Made by a program: the position numbers and the translations under genes
Shown: positions 33,620 through 41,842 of the stretch, in pieces
Layout of the letters: the number at the start of each line of letters is the position of its first letter
Position numbering within the stretch: position 1 is the stretch's first letter
NCBI GenBank assembly: GCA_021820785.1
Contig: JAKADE010000001.1
Span: forward strand, 1-41,871
Origin: Pseudomonadota bacterium
Lineage (GTDB): Bacteria > Pseudomonadota > Gammaproteobacteria > Steroidobacterales > Steroidobacteraceae
Length of the DNA: 41,871 nucleotides
Direction of reading: 5' to 3'
Notes under the pieces: model-generated
The model's input: the letters and a program-made list of their open reading frames with translations, nothing else
Database searches by the model: none
Told to the model about the DNA's origin: nothing

Positions 33620-34215
33620 GTGCGCCACGCGCCGAACTGCACGCCATCGTGCTCGCCGCCGGCAGTGCACGCCGCTTCGGTGCGCTCAAACAGCTGCAGC
33701 AGATCGAGGGCGAGGCGCTGCTGCTGCGCGTCGCGCGCCGCGCAGCCGCCGCAGTCGATCACACCGCCGTGGTGCTCGGTGCGCACGCCGAAACGCTCGC
33801 CGCGTTGCTCGCCGCAGAGCCGTTCACGCTCCACGTCAATGCGCGCTGGGCCGAGGGGCTGGCGAGTTCGATCCGCACCGGCATCGCGGCGCTGCCGCAC
33901 CGCTGCGCCGGCGCAATGGTGGTGCTCGCCGACCAGGCCGCGATCCCTGCCGAGCAGTACGCCCAACTCGCGGCACTGTGGCGCCAGGCGCCGGACTCGA
34001 TTGCCGCGGCGCACTACGGCGACGGCGCCGGTGCCCCGGCGATATTCCCCCGCAGGCTGTTCGCGGCGCTGCTCGCTCTGGAAGGAGACTCAGGCGCACG
34101 AGGTTTACTGCGCGAGCACGCAGACGATCTGATCTCGCTCGCCATGCCGAGTGCCGCACTCGATCTCGACACGCCGGAGGATCTGGCGGCCTGGCTGCCG
34201 CCCGGCGCGCGGTGA
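33616..34215 (+). CDS. MocA-like molybdenum cofactor cytidylyltransferase
   Basis: A 199-residue MobA-like nucleotidyltransferase. Relatives join CTP to molybdopterin, giving the cytosine dinucleotide form used by bacterial hydroxylases. The N-terminus has the nucleotide loop VLAAGSARRFGALKQL with the conserved Arg, Gly and Lys. AMVVLADQAAIP carries the metal-binding Asp (the usual form is DQP, here DQA). The C-terminus has APAIFPRRLF, GARGLLRE and LDLDTPEDL, all typical. It is coupled to xdhC and sits just upstream of the hydroxylase genes. CTP against GTP preference is inferred from context. Confidence 0.88.
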   Translation: MSAPRAELHAIVLAAGSARRFGALKQLQQIEGEALLLRVARRAAAAVDHTAVVLGAHAETLAALLAAEPFTLHVNARWAEGLASSIRTGIAALPHRCAGAMVVLADQAAIPAEQYAQLAALWRQAPDSIAAAHYGDGAGAPAIFPRRLFAALLALEGDSGARGLLREHADDLISLAMPSAALDLDTPEDLAAWLPPGAR

Positions 34216-34285
34216 GCGGACCGAGCACCAGGGTCACGGCAGGAACTCGAAGCCCGAGTCGACGCTCGCGCTACACCGGGTGCGG

Positions 34286-34314
34286 CTGACCACGCGGCGC
34301 CGATCCCCTATACT
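34286..34314 (+). promoter_or_regulatory. Sigma70-type promoter of the hydroxylase genes
   Basis: CTGACC (34286-34291) and TATACT (34309-34314) are 17 bases apart. The transcript would start near 34321. It would carry a small GCCGCC/GGCGGC hairpin (34334-34352) before the GGAGG and ATG at 34374. This gives the enzyme genes their own promoter besides read-through from the maturation genes. Confidence 0.6.
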
Positions 34315-34373
34315 TCGGGCTCCAGAACGCCAGGCCGCCCGGTCCAGGCGGCGCCACGAACGCGGAGGCGCTC

Positions 34374-34859
34374 ATGCAATTTTCGATCCTGGTCAATGGC
34401 GAGCGGCGCAGCGTGGACGCCGATCCGGACACACCGCTGCTGTGGGTCCTGCGGGACGATCTGCACCTGAGCGGCACGAAATACGGTTGCGGTATTGCCC
34501 AGTGCGGCGCCTGCACGGTGCACCTCGACGGCGTTCCGGCACGCGCCTGCGTCACGCCCGTTTCGGCCGTCGGGTCCGCTCCCGTCGTGACCATCGAGGG
34601 CATCGGTGCCAGTGAGTGGGGCCGCAAGGTCAAGGCCGCCTGGCTCGAGCTCGACGTGATGCAGTGCGGGTACTGTCAGGCCGGACAGGTCATGTCGGCA
34701 ACGGCACTGCTGGCGAAGAACCCCCGGCCCACCGATGCAGACATCGACCAGGCCATGCACGGCAACATCTGCCGCTGCTGCACCTACACCCGGATCCGGG
34801 CAGCCATCAAGCGTGCCGCGGGCCTGCCCACCGCTGACACGCGGGAGGAACGCTCATGA
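34374..34859 (+). CDS. 2Fe-2S subunit of a xanthine-oxidase-family molybdenum hydroxylase (IorA-like)
   Basis: The small electron-transfer subunit carries two 2Fe-2S clusters. The 161-residue product has the plant-ferredoxin type site CGIAQCGACTVHLDG with its fourth Cys in ARACVTP. The second site is the helical cluster CGYCQAGQ plus CRCCTY. All eight expected cysteines are present. A GGAGG lies seven bases before the ATG. Its last codons overlap the next gene (ATGA). It has no signal peptide and presumably travels folded with the large subunit. Confidence 0.94.
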   Translation: MQFSILVNGERRSVDADPDTPLLWVLRDDLHLSGTKYGCGIAQCGACTVHLDGVPARACVTPVSAVGSAPVVTIEGIGASEWGRKVKAAWLELDVMQCGYCQAGQVMSATALLAKNPRPTDADIDQAMHGNICRCCTYTRIRAAIKRAAGLPTADTREERS

Positions 34860-37114
34860 ATGACCGAGAGGATCATGAGGGCGTCAGCGGCATAGCCGGA
34901 CTCTCGCGCCGGGAGTTTCTCACCGTGGCACTCACCGCCGGCGGCGGCCTGCTGCTGACGCTGAACGTCCCGAGCGCTGCCGGTGCCGTCGAACCTGCCC
35001 CGGGCGCCGACACACTCAACCCCTACATCCGCATCGAGGCCGATGGCACGATCACCCTCGTGGCGAAGAACCCGGAAATCGGCCAGGGGATGAAGACCAC
35101 CCTGCCGATGCTGATCGCCGATGAGCTCGACGCGGAGTGGAGCCACGTACGGGTCGAGCAGGCCGTGCTCGATCCGATCTACGGCCCGCAGTTCGCCGGC
35201 GGCAGTCTGGGCACGCCGCTGAACTGGATTCCGATGCAGCGCGTGGGCGCCGCGGGCCGCCAGATGCTGCTCACGGCCGCAGCGCACACCTGGGGCGTTC
35301 CGCTCGACGAATGTGTTGCGGAGCGCAGCACCGTGCGCCACCGCCCGAGCGGCCGCACCCTCGGCTATGGCACCCTGGCGCGCCGCGCCGCGGCGCTGCC
35401 CGCCCCGGATCTGAACTCCGTGAGGCTCAAGACCCCGGACGAGTACACGATCATCGGACGCTTCACCGGCGGCGTGGACAGCCCGCGCGTGCTCGCCGGG
35501 GAGCCGCTGTTCGGCATCGACATGATGCTGCCGGACCTGAGTTACGCGGTGTACGCAAAATCCCCGGTCTTCGGCGCTCGACTGGTCCGCGCCAACATCG
35601 AGGAACTCAAGGCGCAGCGGGGCGTGCGCGACGCGTTCATACTGCGCGCCTCGCAGCCGGATGCTGCCGTGCGGATGGGGCTCGTCGACGGGGTTGCGAT
35701 CATCGCCGACAAGTGGTGGGACGCACAGAAAGCGCTGCGCAAGCTGCGCGCCGAATGGGAACCGCGTGCGGCCGCGAACCAGAGCACACACGCCTTCGCC
35801 CTCGAGGCCGAACGCCTGGCGCACCAGACCCCGCAGACGGTCCTGCGGCGTGACGGCGATGTCGAGGCCGCGCTGGCGCACGCCCACAGGACCGTGAGCG
35901 CCGCTTACGCCTATCCGTTCCTGGCGCACGCAACGCTCGAGCCGCAAAACTGCACCGTGCGCCCCGGGCACGACGGCAGCCTGGAGATCTGGGCGCCGAC
36001 GCAGAACCCCGGGCCGGGCGCGAAACTCGTCGCGCAGACGCTCGGGATCGACCCCGGCAAGATCCGCGTCCACATGACTCGGGTCGGCGGCGGGTTCGGG
36101 CGGCGACTGAACAACGATTACATGGTCGAAGCCGCGGCAATCGCGCAGCACGCCGGCCGGCCGGTCAAACTGCTCTGGAACCGCGAGCAGGACATCCAGC
36201 ACGACTCGTATCGCCCCGGAGGATTCCATCACTTTACGGCAGGACTCGATGCTGCGGGCCGTCTGACGGCGTTTCGCGATCATTTCATCACCTTCGGTCA
36301 GCACGGCCGGGTCGCCTCCTCGGCCGATCTGCCGCGCGACCATTTCCCGGCCGGCTTCGTGTCCGCCCTGCAGTATGGGCAGTCGCTGATCGAACTCGAC
36401 GTGCCTACCGGCCCGATGCGCAATCCCGGCGGCAACGCGCTCGCCTTCGCCTTCGAATCCTTTCTCGACGAACTCGCGCATGCCGGCGGGCGCGATCCAC
36501 TCGCGCTGCGCCTGGAGCTGTACGGTCCGGCGCGCGTACTGCCGGCACCCGCGCCGCGCTACGGACTGAAGATCCCACCTTTCGACACTGGCCGTGTACG
36601 CGGCGTATTGGAGGAAGTCGCGCGCCGCTCCGGATGGGCGAATCGGCAACGCCTCCCGTCCGGGACCGGCATGGGTCTGGCGATCTACTACAGCCACTTC
36701 GGTTATGTCGCCGAGGTCGTCCAGGCGAGCGTCACCGCCGACGGTGTGCCGCACGTGCACAAGGTCTGGGCCGCCGTGGACATCGGCAGCCAGATCATCA
36801 ACCCGGCGGGCGCCTACAACCAGGCCCAGGGCGCGATGCTCGACGGCCTGGGCCAGGCGCTGCACCTGCTCGTCACGCTCGACAATGGCCGCGTGCTGCA
36901 GAGGAACCTCGATACGTACCGACTGCTGCGCATCGAGGAAGCACCGCCCCTCGAGGTGCACTTTGTGCGCAGCGACAACCCGCCGACCGGCCTCGGCGAA
37001 CCGGCGCTGCCGCCCGTGCTGCCTGCGCTGTGCAATGCGCTGTTCGCGGCGACCGGCAAGCGCATCCGCACGCTGCCAATCGACCCGCAGCACCTGCGCA
37101 ACGCCGCCGCCTGA
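34856..37114 (+). CDS. Molybdopterin-binding subunit, Tat-exported (IorB-like aldehyde/isoquinoline oxidoreductase type)
   Basis: The catalytic subunit hydroxylates or oxidises an aldehyde or N-heterocycle at a molybdenum-cytosine-dinucleotide centre. The 752 residues begin with a Tat signal (SRREFLTVALTAGGGLLLTL), so the folded complex is exported. Mo-cofactor segments include KNPEIGQGMKTTLPMLIADE, GGSLGTP, RVGGGFGRRLNNDY and NREQDIQHDSYRPGG. The conserved catalytic Glu is in GLGEPALPPV near the end. As in isoquinoline 1-oxidoreductase there is no FAD subunit gene, so electrons probably go to a periplasmic or membrane acceptor such as a cytochrome not encoded here. The substrate is unknown. 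A hairpin follows the stop by 4 bases. Confidence 0.93.
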   Translation: MNDREDHEGVSGIAGLSRREFLTVALTAGGGLLLTLNVPSAAGAVEPAPGADTLNPYIRIEADGTITLVAKNPEIGQGMKTTLPMLIADELDAEWSHVRVEQAVLDPIYGPQFAGGSLGTPLNWIPMQRVGAAGRQMLLTAAAHTWGVPLDECVAERSTVRHRPSGRTLGYGTLARRAAALPAPDLNSVRLKTPDEYTIIGRFTGGVDSPRVLAGEPLFGIDMMLPDLSYAVYAKSPVFGARLVRANIEELKAQRGVRDAFILRASQPDAAVRMGLVDGVAIIADKWWDAQKALRKLRAEWEPRAAANQSTHAFALEAERLAHQTPQTVLRRDGDVEAALAHAHRTVSAAYAYPFLAHATLEPQNCTVRPGHDGSLEIWAPTQNPGPGAKLVAQTLGIDPGKIRVHMTRVGGGFGRRLNNDYMVEAAAIAQHAGRPVKLLWNREQDIQHDSYRPGGFHHFTAGLDAAGRLTAFRDHFITFGQHGRVASSADLPRDHFPAGFVSALQYGQSLIELDVPTGPMRNPGGNALAFAFESFLDELAHAGGRDPLALRLELYGPARVLPAPAPRYGLKIPPFDTGRVRGVLEEVARRSGWANRQRLPSGTGMGLAIYYSHFGYVAEVVQASVTADGVPHVHKVWAAVDIGSQIINPAGAYNQAQGAMLDGLGQALHLLVTLDNGRVLQRNLDTYRLLRIEEAPPLEVHFVRSDNPPTGLGEPALPPVLPALCNALFAATGKRIRTLPIDPQHLRNAAA

Positions 37115-37118
37115 GTCT

Positions 37119-37147
37119 CGCGCCCGGCTCATCGTCCGGGGGGCGCG
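37119..37147 (+). terminator. Hairpin after the hydroxylase genes
   Basis: CGCGCCC (37119-37125) pairs with GGGCGCG (37141-37147), helped by an inner GG/CC pair, 4 bases after the stop. No T-run. Confidence 0.5.
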
Positions 37148-37273
37148 GCGCGCACTACCGATAGGCACAACTGCGGATTCGCACCGTCCACCAGGCGCGT
37201 AACGTCTGCCCGAGGGCCCCGGGGCGCCGAGCTGCGGCGTGCTCGGTGCCGCTTTGCAGCCACAGGGGCGAAG

Positions 37274-39724
37274 ATGGCCGGCGCAGATCGCTTCATCCGT
37301 ACCTTCGAGCAGATCTCCTCCGCGGATCTGCCACTGGTGGGCGGCAAGACCGCCTCGCTCGGGGAGATGTACCAGGCCCTGCGACCGCAGGGCGTGCCGA
37401 TCCCGAACGGCTTCGCGATCACCACCGATGCCTATCGGCACCTGCTCGGGCAGGCGCGACTCTGGCAACCGCTGCGCGCGCTCCTCGCGCCGCTTCGCCT
37501 CGACGATCCGAAAGATCTCGCCGAGCGCGGGCGCCAGGCGCGCGACATGATCTATTCGGCGGGCCTTCCGGCCGATCTCGAGGCGGAAATTCTCAGTGCG
37601 TACCGGCGCCTGATGAGTGAGTCCGCCGGAACGACCAGCCTCGCGGTGCGCAGCTCGGCCACCGCCGAGGATCTGCCGACGGTGAGTTTTGCCGGCCAGC
37701 AGGACTCGTTTCTCAACATCGAAGGCGAGTCGCGGCTGCTAGAGGCGTGCCGGCGCTGCTTCGCCAGCCTGTTCACGGACCGAGCCATCCATTACCGCGT
37801 CGACAACGGATTCGACCACTTCAAGGTGGCGCTCTCGGTCGCGGTGCAGAAGATGGTCCGCGCCGACCGCGGCGCGAGCGGCGTGATGTTCACGCTCGAC
37901 ACCGAGAGCGGCTTTCGCGACGTGGTGTTGATCACCGGCAGTTACGGGCTCGGGGAGAACATCGTCCAGGGTGCGGTGGAACCGGATGAGTTCCTGGTCT
38001 TCAAGCCGACGTTCCGCAGCGGTCTGCGCACCGTCCTGCGCCACACACTCGGCAGCAAGAAGTTCAAGATGATCTACGCAGACGGCGCGGGGCCAGAGTC
38101 GACCCGCAATGTCGCCACGAGTGACGAGGAGCGCGACCGCTATTGCATCAGCGACCAGCAGATCCTGACCCTCACCGACTACGCGCTGAAGATCGAATGG
38201 CATTACAGCGAACGCGCAGGTACGCCGGTGCCGATGGACATCGAGTGGGCCGAGGACGGTCTCGACGGACAACTCTACGTCGTACAGGCTCGCCCCGAGA
38301 CCAGCGCCTCGCGGCGCAGCGTGGCGCTGCTGGAGGAATATCGGCTCGGCGCGGCACCGGCACCGCTCGTAACCGGACACGCCGTCGGCGCTCGCGTCGC
38401 AAGCGGCGCGGTGCGCCGGATCGCCAGCAGCGCGGCAATGGGACAATTCCGCAGCGGTGAGGTTCTGGTGACCGAGAGCACGACACCCGACTGGGAACCG
38501 ATCATGCGCCGCGCCGCGGCCATCGTCACCGATCGCGGCGGGCGGACCTGCCATGCGGCGATCGTGGCGCGCGAATTCGGGATTCCCGCAGTGGTCGGCA
38601 CCGGGAATGCGACTGCCATGCTGCACGATGGCGCGCGCGTCACCGTGTCGTGCGCCGAAGGCGAGACGGGCAAGGTCTACCCCGGGGACGTTCCCTTCGA
38701 AGTCGAGCGCACCGACCTGGCACGGCTCGCCCGTCCCCGCACCCGGATGATGCTGATCCTCGCCAATCCTGCGACCGCCTTTCAGATGAGCTTCCTGCCC
38801 AATGATGGCGTGGCGCTCGCGCGCATGGAGTTCATCATCACCGAGCACATCAAGGCGCACCCGATGGCGCTGCTGCATCCCGAGCGGGTCGCCGACGAAG
38901 CCGAACGGCAGGCTCTGGCGCGGTTGACGCACCGCTATGCCGATCCGCGCGAATTCTTCATCGCGCAGCTCGCCGAGGGCCTCGGCACCATCGCGGCCGC
39001 CTTCTTCCCCAAGCCGGTCATCGTGCGCATGTCCGACTTCAAAACCAACGAGTACGCGGGGCTCCTCGGTGGACGCTGGTTCGAGCCGAAGGAGGACAAT
39101 CCGATGCTCGGACTGCGCGGAGCGGCCCGCTACACCCATCCGTCCTATGCGGCCGGCTTCGCCCTCGAATGCGCCGCGATCAAACGGGCTCGGGAGGTGA
39201 TGGGGCTGCGCAACATCACGCCGATGATTCCGTTCTGCAGACGGGTGCAGGAGGGCGCCGCGGTGGTGGCGCGCATGCGCGAGCTCGGCTTGGAGCGAGG
39301 CAAGGACGGCCTCGAGATCTACGTCATGTGCGAGATCCCGAACAATATCCTGCTCATCGATGAGTTCAGCAGGCTGTTCGACGGATTTTCCATTGGATCG
39401 AACGATCTGACGCAGTTGACGCTCGGCGTCGACCGCGATTCGGCGACGGTCGCCTTCGATTTCGATGAGCGCGATCCGGGCGTACGAAAATTCCTCAAGC
39501 AGGCGATCGAAGGCTGCCGGCGCAACGGCCGGCACAGCGGGATCTGCGGCCAGGCACCGTCGGATTACCCGGAGATTACCGCCGAGCTGGTATGTCTCGG
39601 CATCGATTCGATCGGTCTCAACCCCGATGCGCTGATCCCGACCACGATGCGAGTCCTGGCACTCGAGCGCGAGCTCGCCTGCGCCACCTCGCCTGCGGAC
39701 GCATCGGGACGCACCGGAACGTGA
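37274..39724 (+). CDS. ppsA: Phosphoenolpyruvate synthase
   Basis: PpsA makes phosphoenolpyruvate from pyruvate and ATP, releasing AMP and phosphate, the first gluconeogenic step from pyruvate. The 816 residues are slightly longer than the ~790 of E. coli. The ATP-grasp half opens with FEQISSADLPLVGGKTASLGEM and has AVRSSATAEDLPTVSFAGQQ. The phosphohistidine domain has GGRTCHAAIVAREFG with His427. The PEP-binding barrel has MIPFCRRVQEG, FSIGSNDLTQLTLGVDRDS and the Cys in GICGQAPSD. A CBS-domain gene starts 19 bases later with a good ribosome site. No PpsR-type regulatory protein gene is in the window. Confidence 0.96.
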   Translation: MAGADRFIRTFEQISSADLPLVGGKTASLGEMYQALRPQGVPIPNGFAITTDAYRHLLGQARLWQPLRALLAPLRLDDPKDLAERGRQARDMIYSAGLPADLEAEILSAYRRLMSESAGTTSLAVRSSATAEDLPTVSFAGQQDSFLNIEGESRLLEACRRCFASLFTDRAIHYRVDNGFDHFKVALSVAVQKMVRADRGASGVMFTLDTESGFRDVVLITGSYGLGENIVQGAVEPDEFLVFKPTFRSGLRTVLRHTLGSKKFKMIYADGAGPESTRNVATSDEERDRYCISDQQILTLTDYALKIEWHYSERAGTPVPMDIEWAEDGLDGQLYVVQARPETSASRRSVALLEEYRLGAAPAPLVTGHAVGARVASGAVRRIASSAAMGQFRSGEVLVTESTTPDWEPIMRRAAAIVTDRGGRTCHAAIVAREFGIPAVVGTGNATAMLHDGARVTVSCAEGETGKVYPGDVPFEVERTDLARLARPRTRMMLILANPATAFQMSFLPNDGVALARMEFIITEHIKAHPMALLHPERVADEAERQALARLTHRYADPREFFIAQLAEGLGTIAAAFFPKPVIVRMSDFKTNEYAGLLGGRWFEPKEDNPMLGLRGAARYTHPSYAAGFALECAAIKRAREVMGLRNITPMIPFCRRVQEGAAVVARMRELGLERGKDGLEIYVMCEIPNNILLIDEFSRLFDGFSIGSNDLTQLTLGVDRDSATVAFDFDERDPGVRKFLKQAIEGCRRNGRHSGICGQAPSDYPEITAELVCLGIDSIGLNPDALIPTTMRVLALERELACATSPADASGRTGT

Positions 39725-39743
39725 AACTCTCAACGGAGGCGAC

Positions 39744-40202
39744 ATGGCTACGAACGTCGGCAGCATCTGTACCCGAGAGGTCGTCACCGTGACGCCTCAC
39801 ATCGATCTGGCTACCGCAGCGCAGTGCATGCGCGAGAAGAACGTGGGGTTCCTGGTGGCCGTCGATCCGCAACCGAACACCCCATACGGCCGTCCCGTCG
39901 GCATACTGACGGACCGCGACATCGTCGTGTCGGTCGTCGCCGGGGAGGCGGACCCGAAGATGCTCACGGTCGCGGATCTGATGAAACAGTATCCGGCGAT
40001 GGCGGATGAGACCGATTCGCTGGAACAGGCCCTGCGCACGATGCGCCGCATGGGCGTGCGCCGATTGCCAGTGGTCGGCGCCGGCGGGATGCTCAGCGGC
40101 GTGCTCTCCCTCGACGACGTGCTGGACGTTCTCTCCGGAGAACTCAGCGATGTCTCCGGCACGGTCAGGGGTGCGCGGCACAGCGGACATCACGCCCGGT
40201 GA
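39744..40202 (+). CDS. Two-CBS-domain protein
   Basis: A 152-residue stand-alone CBS-pair protein, the kind that binds AMP, ATP or related ligands. CBS 1 spans about residues 10-75 and ends PVGILTDRDIVVSVVAGEA. CBS 2 spans about 78-140 with LRTMRRMGVRRLPVVGAGG and SGVLSLDDVLDVL. The ATG at 39744 follows GGAGG at a normal distance. It lies 19 bases after ppsA and 61 bases before pfkA, in the same direction. It is clearly related to the second CBS protein at 41304. A role in adenylate-dependent control of the neighbouring enzymes is inference. Confidence 0.9.
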   Translation: MATNVGSICTREVVTVTPHIDLATAAQCMREKNVGFLVAVDPQPNTPYGRPVGILTDRDIVVSVVAGEADPKMLTVADLMKQYPAMADETDSLEQALRTMRRMGVRRLPVVGAGGMLSGVLSLDDVLDVLSGELSDVSGTVRGARHSGHHAR

Positions 40203-40263
40203 GCCGCCATCCTCCAGTTTCGCCGCACCGCAGTGCGGCAGGCCGTAGCGCTCCTGGTGCGAC

Positions 40264-41238
40264 GTGACCAAGCGCCTCGCCATTCTCACCAGCGGAGGTG
40301 ACGCCCCGGGCATGAATGCGGCCATCCGCGCGGCCGTGCGTGCCGGCCTTGCGCGTGAGCTCGACATGTTCGGCGTCCGCCACGGCTACACCGGGCTGAT
40401 CGCGGGGGACTTCCGCCGCCTCGGGGCTCGCGAAGTCGGCGGTATCATCGATCGCGGCGGCACGATGCTCGGGACCAGTCGTTGCCCGGAGTTTCTCACC
40501 GACGAAGGTCAACAGACGGCCGTACGCCGGCTCGCCGAGCACGAGATCGCCGGACTGATCGTCGTCGGGGGCAACGGCTCGCAGCACGGTTCGCTGGCCC
40601 TGGCGCAGCGTGGCGTGGCCGTCATTGGCATCGCCTCGACCATCGATAACGATCTGGCCGGATCCGATGTCACGCTCGGTGCGACCACTGCGGTCGATGT
40701 GGCGCTCGAGGCGATCAGCCGGCTGCGCGTGACCGCCGCGGCGCACGGCCGGGTCTTCCTCGTGGAAGTGATGGGTCGTGCATGCGGTTATCTGGCACTG
40801 ATGGCCGGTATCGCCGGCGGCGCCGAGGCGATCGTGATCCCCGAGGCGGAGCAATCGCCAGAGCAGATCGCCATCGCCATCCAGGATGCGTACCGGCGGG
40901 GCAAGAGTCACGCCATCGTGGTCGTCGCCGAAGGCGCGAAACACAATGCGGACGCGCTGGCCCGGCATTTCACTGAACATGCCGAACGGCTGAACTTCGA
41001 GCTGCGGGTCACCAAGCTCGGTCACGTCCAGCGCGGTGGCAGTCCCGGTGCATTCGACCGGCTGAGCGCCACGCTGCTTGGGGCCGAAGCGGTCGAACGC
41101 TGGTGCGCAGGCGAGCATGGCATCCTGCTCGGACTCTCCGGCGCGCGCCTCACGGTGAGTCTGCTGCGCGAGGCGGTGGCACGTCCGAAGCCATTGCAGC
41201 CGCAATGGCTGCATTTGGCGCATGTCCTGTCGCGCTGA
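40264..41238 (+). CDS. pfkA: 6-phosphofructokinase (group A)
   Basis: The enzyme phosphorylates fructose 6-phosphate to fructose 1,6-bisphosphate. The start is a GTG at 40264, giving 324 residues. Conserved parts are ILTSGGDAPGMNAAIRA, SRCPEF, the catalytic STIDNDL, VEVMGRACGY, VVVAEGAK and GHVQRGGSP, so all main sugar-phosphate residues are present. The phosphoryl-donor loop reads VVGGNGSQHGS. ATP enzymes have GGDGS and pyrophosphate enzymes GGDDS, so Asp is replaced by Asn here. The residue before TIDND is Ser, neither the Gly of ATP types nor the Lys of pyrophosphate types. ATP use is therefore likely but not certain. It lies between two CBS-domain genes. Confidence 0.93.
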   Translation: MTKRLAILTSGGDAPGMNAAIRAAVRAGLARELDMFGVRHGYTGLIAGDFRRLGAREVGGIIDRGGTMLGTSRCPEFLTDEGQQTAVRRLAEHEIAGLIVVGGNGSQHGSLALAQRGVAVIGIASTIDNDLAGSDVTLGATTAVDVALEAISRLRVTAAAHGRVFLVEVMGRACGYLALMAGIAGGAEAIVIPEAEQSPEQIAIAIQDAYRRGKSHAIVVVAEGAKHNADALARHFTEHAERLNFELRVTKLGHVQRGGSPGAFDRLSATLLGAEAVERWCAGEHGILLGLSGARLTVSLLREAVARPKPLQPQWLHLAHVLSR

Positions 41239-41303
41239 GCGGGCAGCGCGGCAGTCACCGTCACCATCGAGGTCGGTTCGAACCGTAGCGAGGAGAGCGC
41301 ATC

Positions 41304-41753
41304 ATGAAGCTGAAAGAGCTCTGCACACCCGACGTCGTGTACTGCACGGCACAGATCAGTGCGCTGCATGCAGCACGCCTGATGCGCGAGCGGCACGTCG
41401 GCGACCTGGTCGTAATCGACGACAGCGAGGAGAAGCACGCGCCGATCGGCATCATCACGGACCGCGACATCGTCGTGGAGATCCTCGCCAAGGACCTCGA
41501 TCCGGCCACAACCAGCGTACGCGAAATCATGCGGGTGCCCCTGGTGATTGCCCGCACTTCCGAAGAAGCTGAAAATGCCCTCGAGCGCATGCGCGCACAC
41601 GGCGTGCGCCGCGTTCCAGTGCTCGATGACAGCGAGCAGCTCGCCGGCATTCTCTCGCTCGATGATCTGCTGAAGCGGCTGGCTGCCGATGCCGCGGTGC
41701 TCGCGGACATCGTGGCGCGCGAGCAGGATCGGGAACATCGGCTGCGCCGCTGA
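41304..41753 (+). CDS. Two-CBS-domain protein (paralog of the one upstream of pfkA)
   Basis: A 149-residue CBS-pair protein. CBS 1 ends PIGIITDRDIVVEILAKDL and CBS 2 contains LERMRAHGVRRVPVLDDSEQ and AGILSLDDLLKRL. These are the same segments in the same places as in the 39744 protein, so the two arose by duplication or share a recent ancestor. It starts 65 bases after pfkA with GAGGAG before the ATG. The ligand is unknown; adenine nucleotides are usual for the family. Confidence 0.9.
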   Translation: MKLKELCTPDVVYCTAQISALHAARLMRERHVGDLVVIDDSEEKHAPIGIITDRDIVVEILAKDLDPATTSVREIMRVPLVIARTSEEAENALERMRAHGVRRVPVLDDSEQLAGILSLDDLLKRLAADAAVLADIVAREQDREHRLRR

Positions 41754-41809
41754 GCCAGGTCGCAGCCGCCGCCCCGATGTCCGCAGGCGTCGTCGCGCCG
41801 CGCGACGGC

Positions 41810-41842
41810 TGGTAAAATCCCTCTCGCCCGAGCCTTCGGGCG
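41810..41842 (+). promoter_or_regulatory. Extended -10 promoter and leader hairpin of a gene beyond the window
   Basis: TG-G-TAAAAT (41810-41818) is an extended -10. Seven bases on, CGCCCGA (41825-41831) and TCGGGCG (41836-41842) form a perfect 7-bp hairpin with a GCCT loop, which would lie at the very 5' end of the transcript. The gene it serves is not in the window. The hairpin could instead end the CBS transcript, followed by CTCCCTT. Confidence 0.5.

Noticed and set aside
34784..37468. Very long open frame (894 codons) on the minus strand opposite the hydroxylase genes
   Set aside because: It mirrors the plus-strand molybdopterin subunit, has Arg/Val/Asp/Gly-skewed composition and no motif. 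Long antisense frames are expected at this GC content; the same holds for 27393-29678, 37739-39787, 19302-20879 and 20991-22715.
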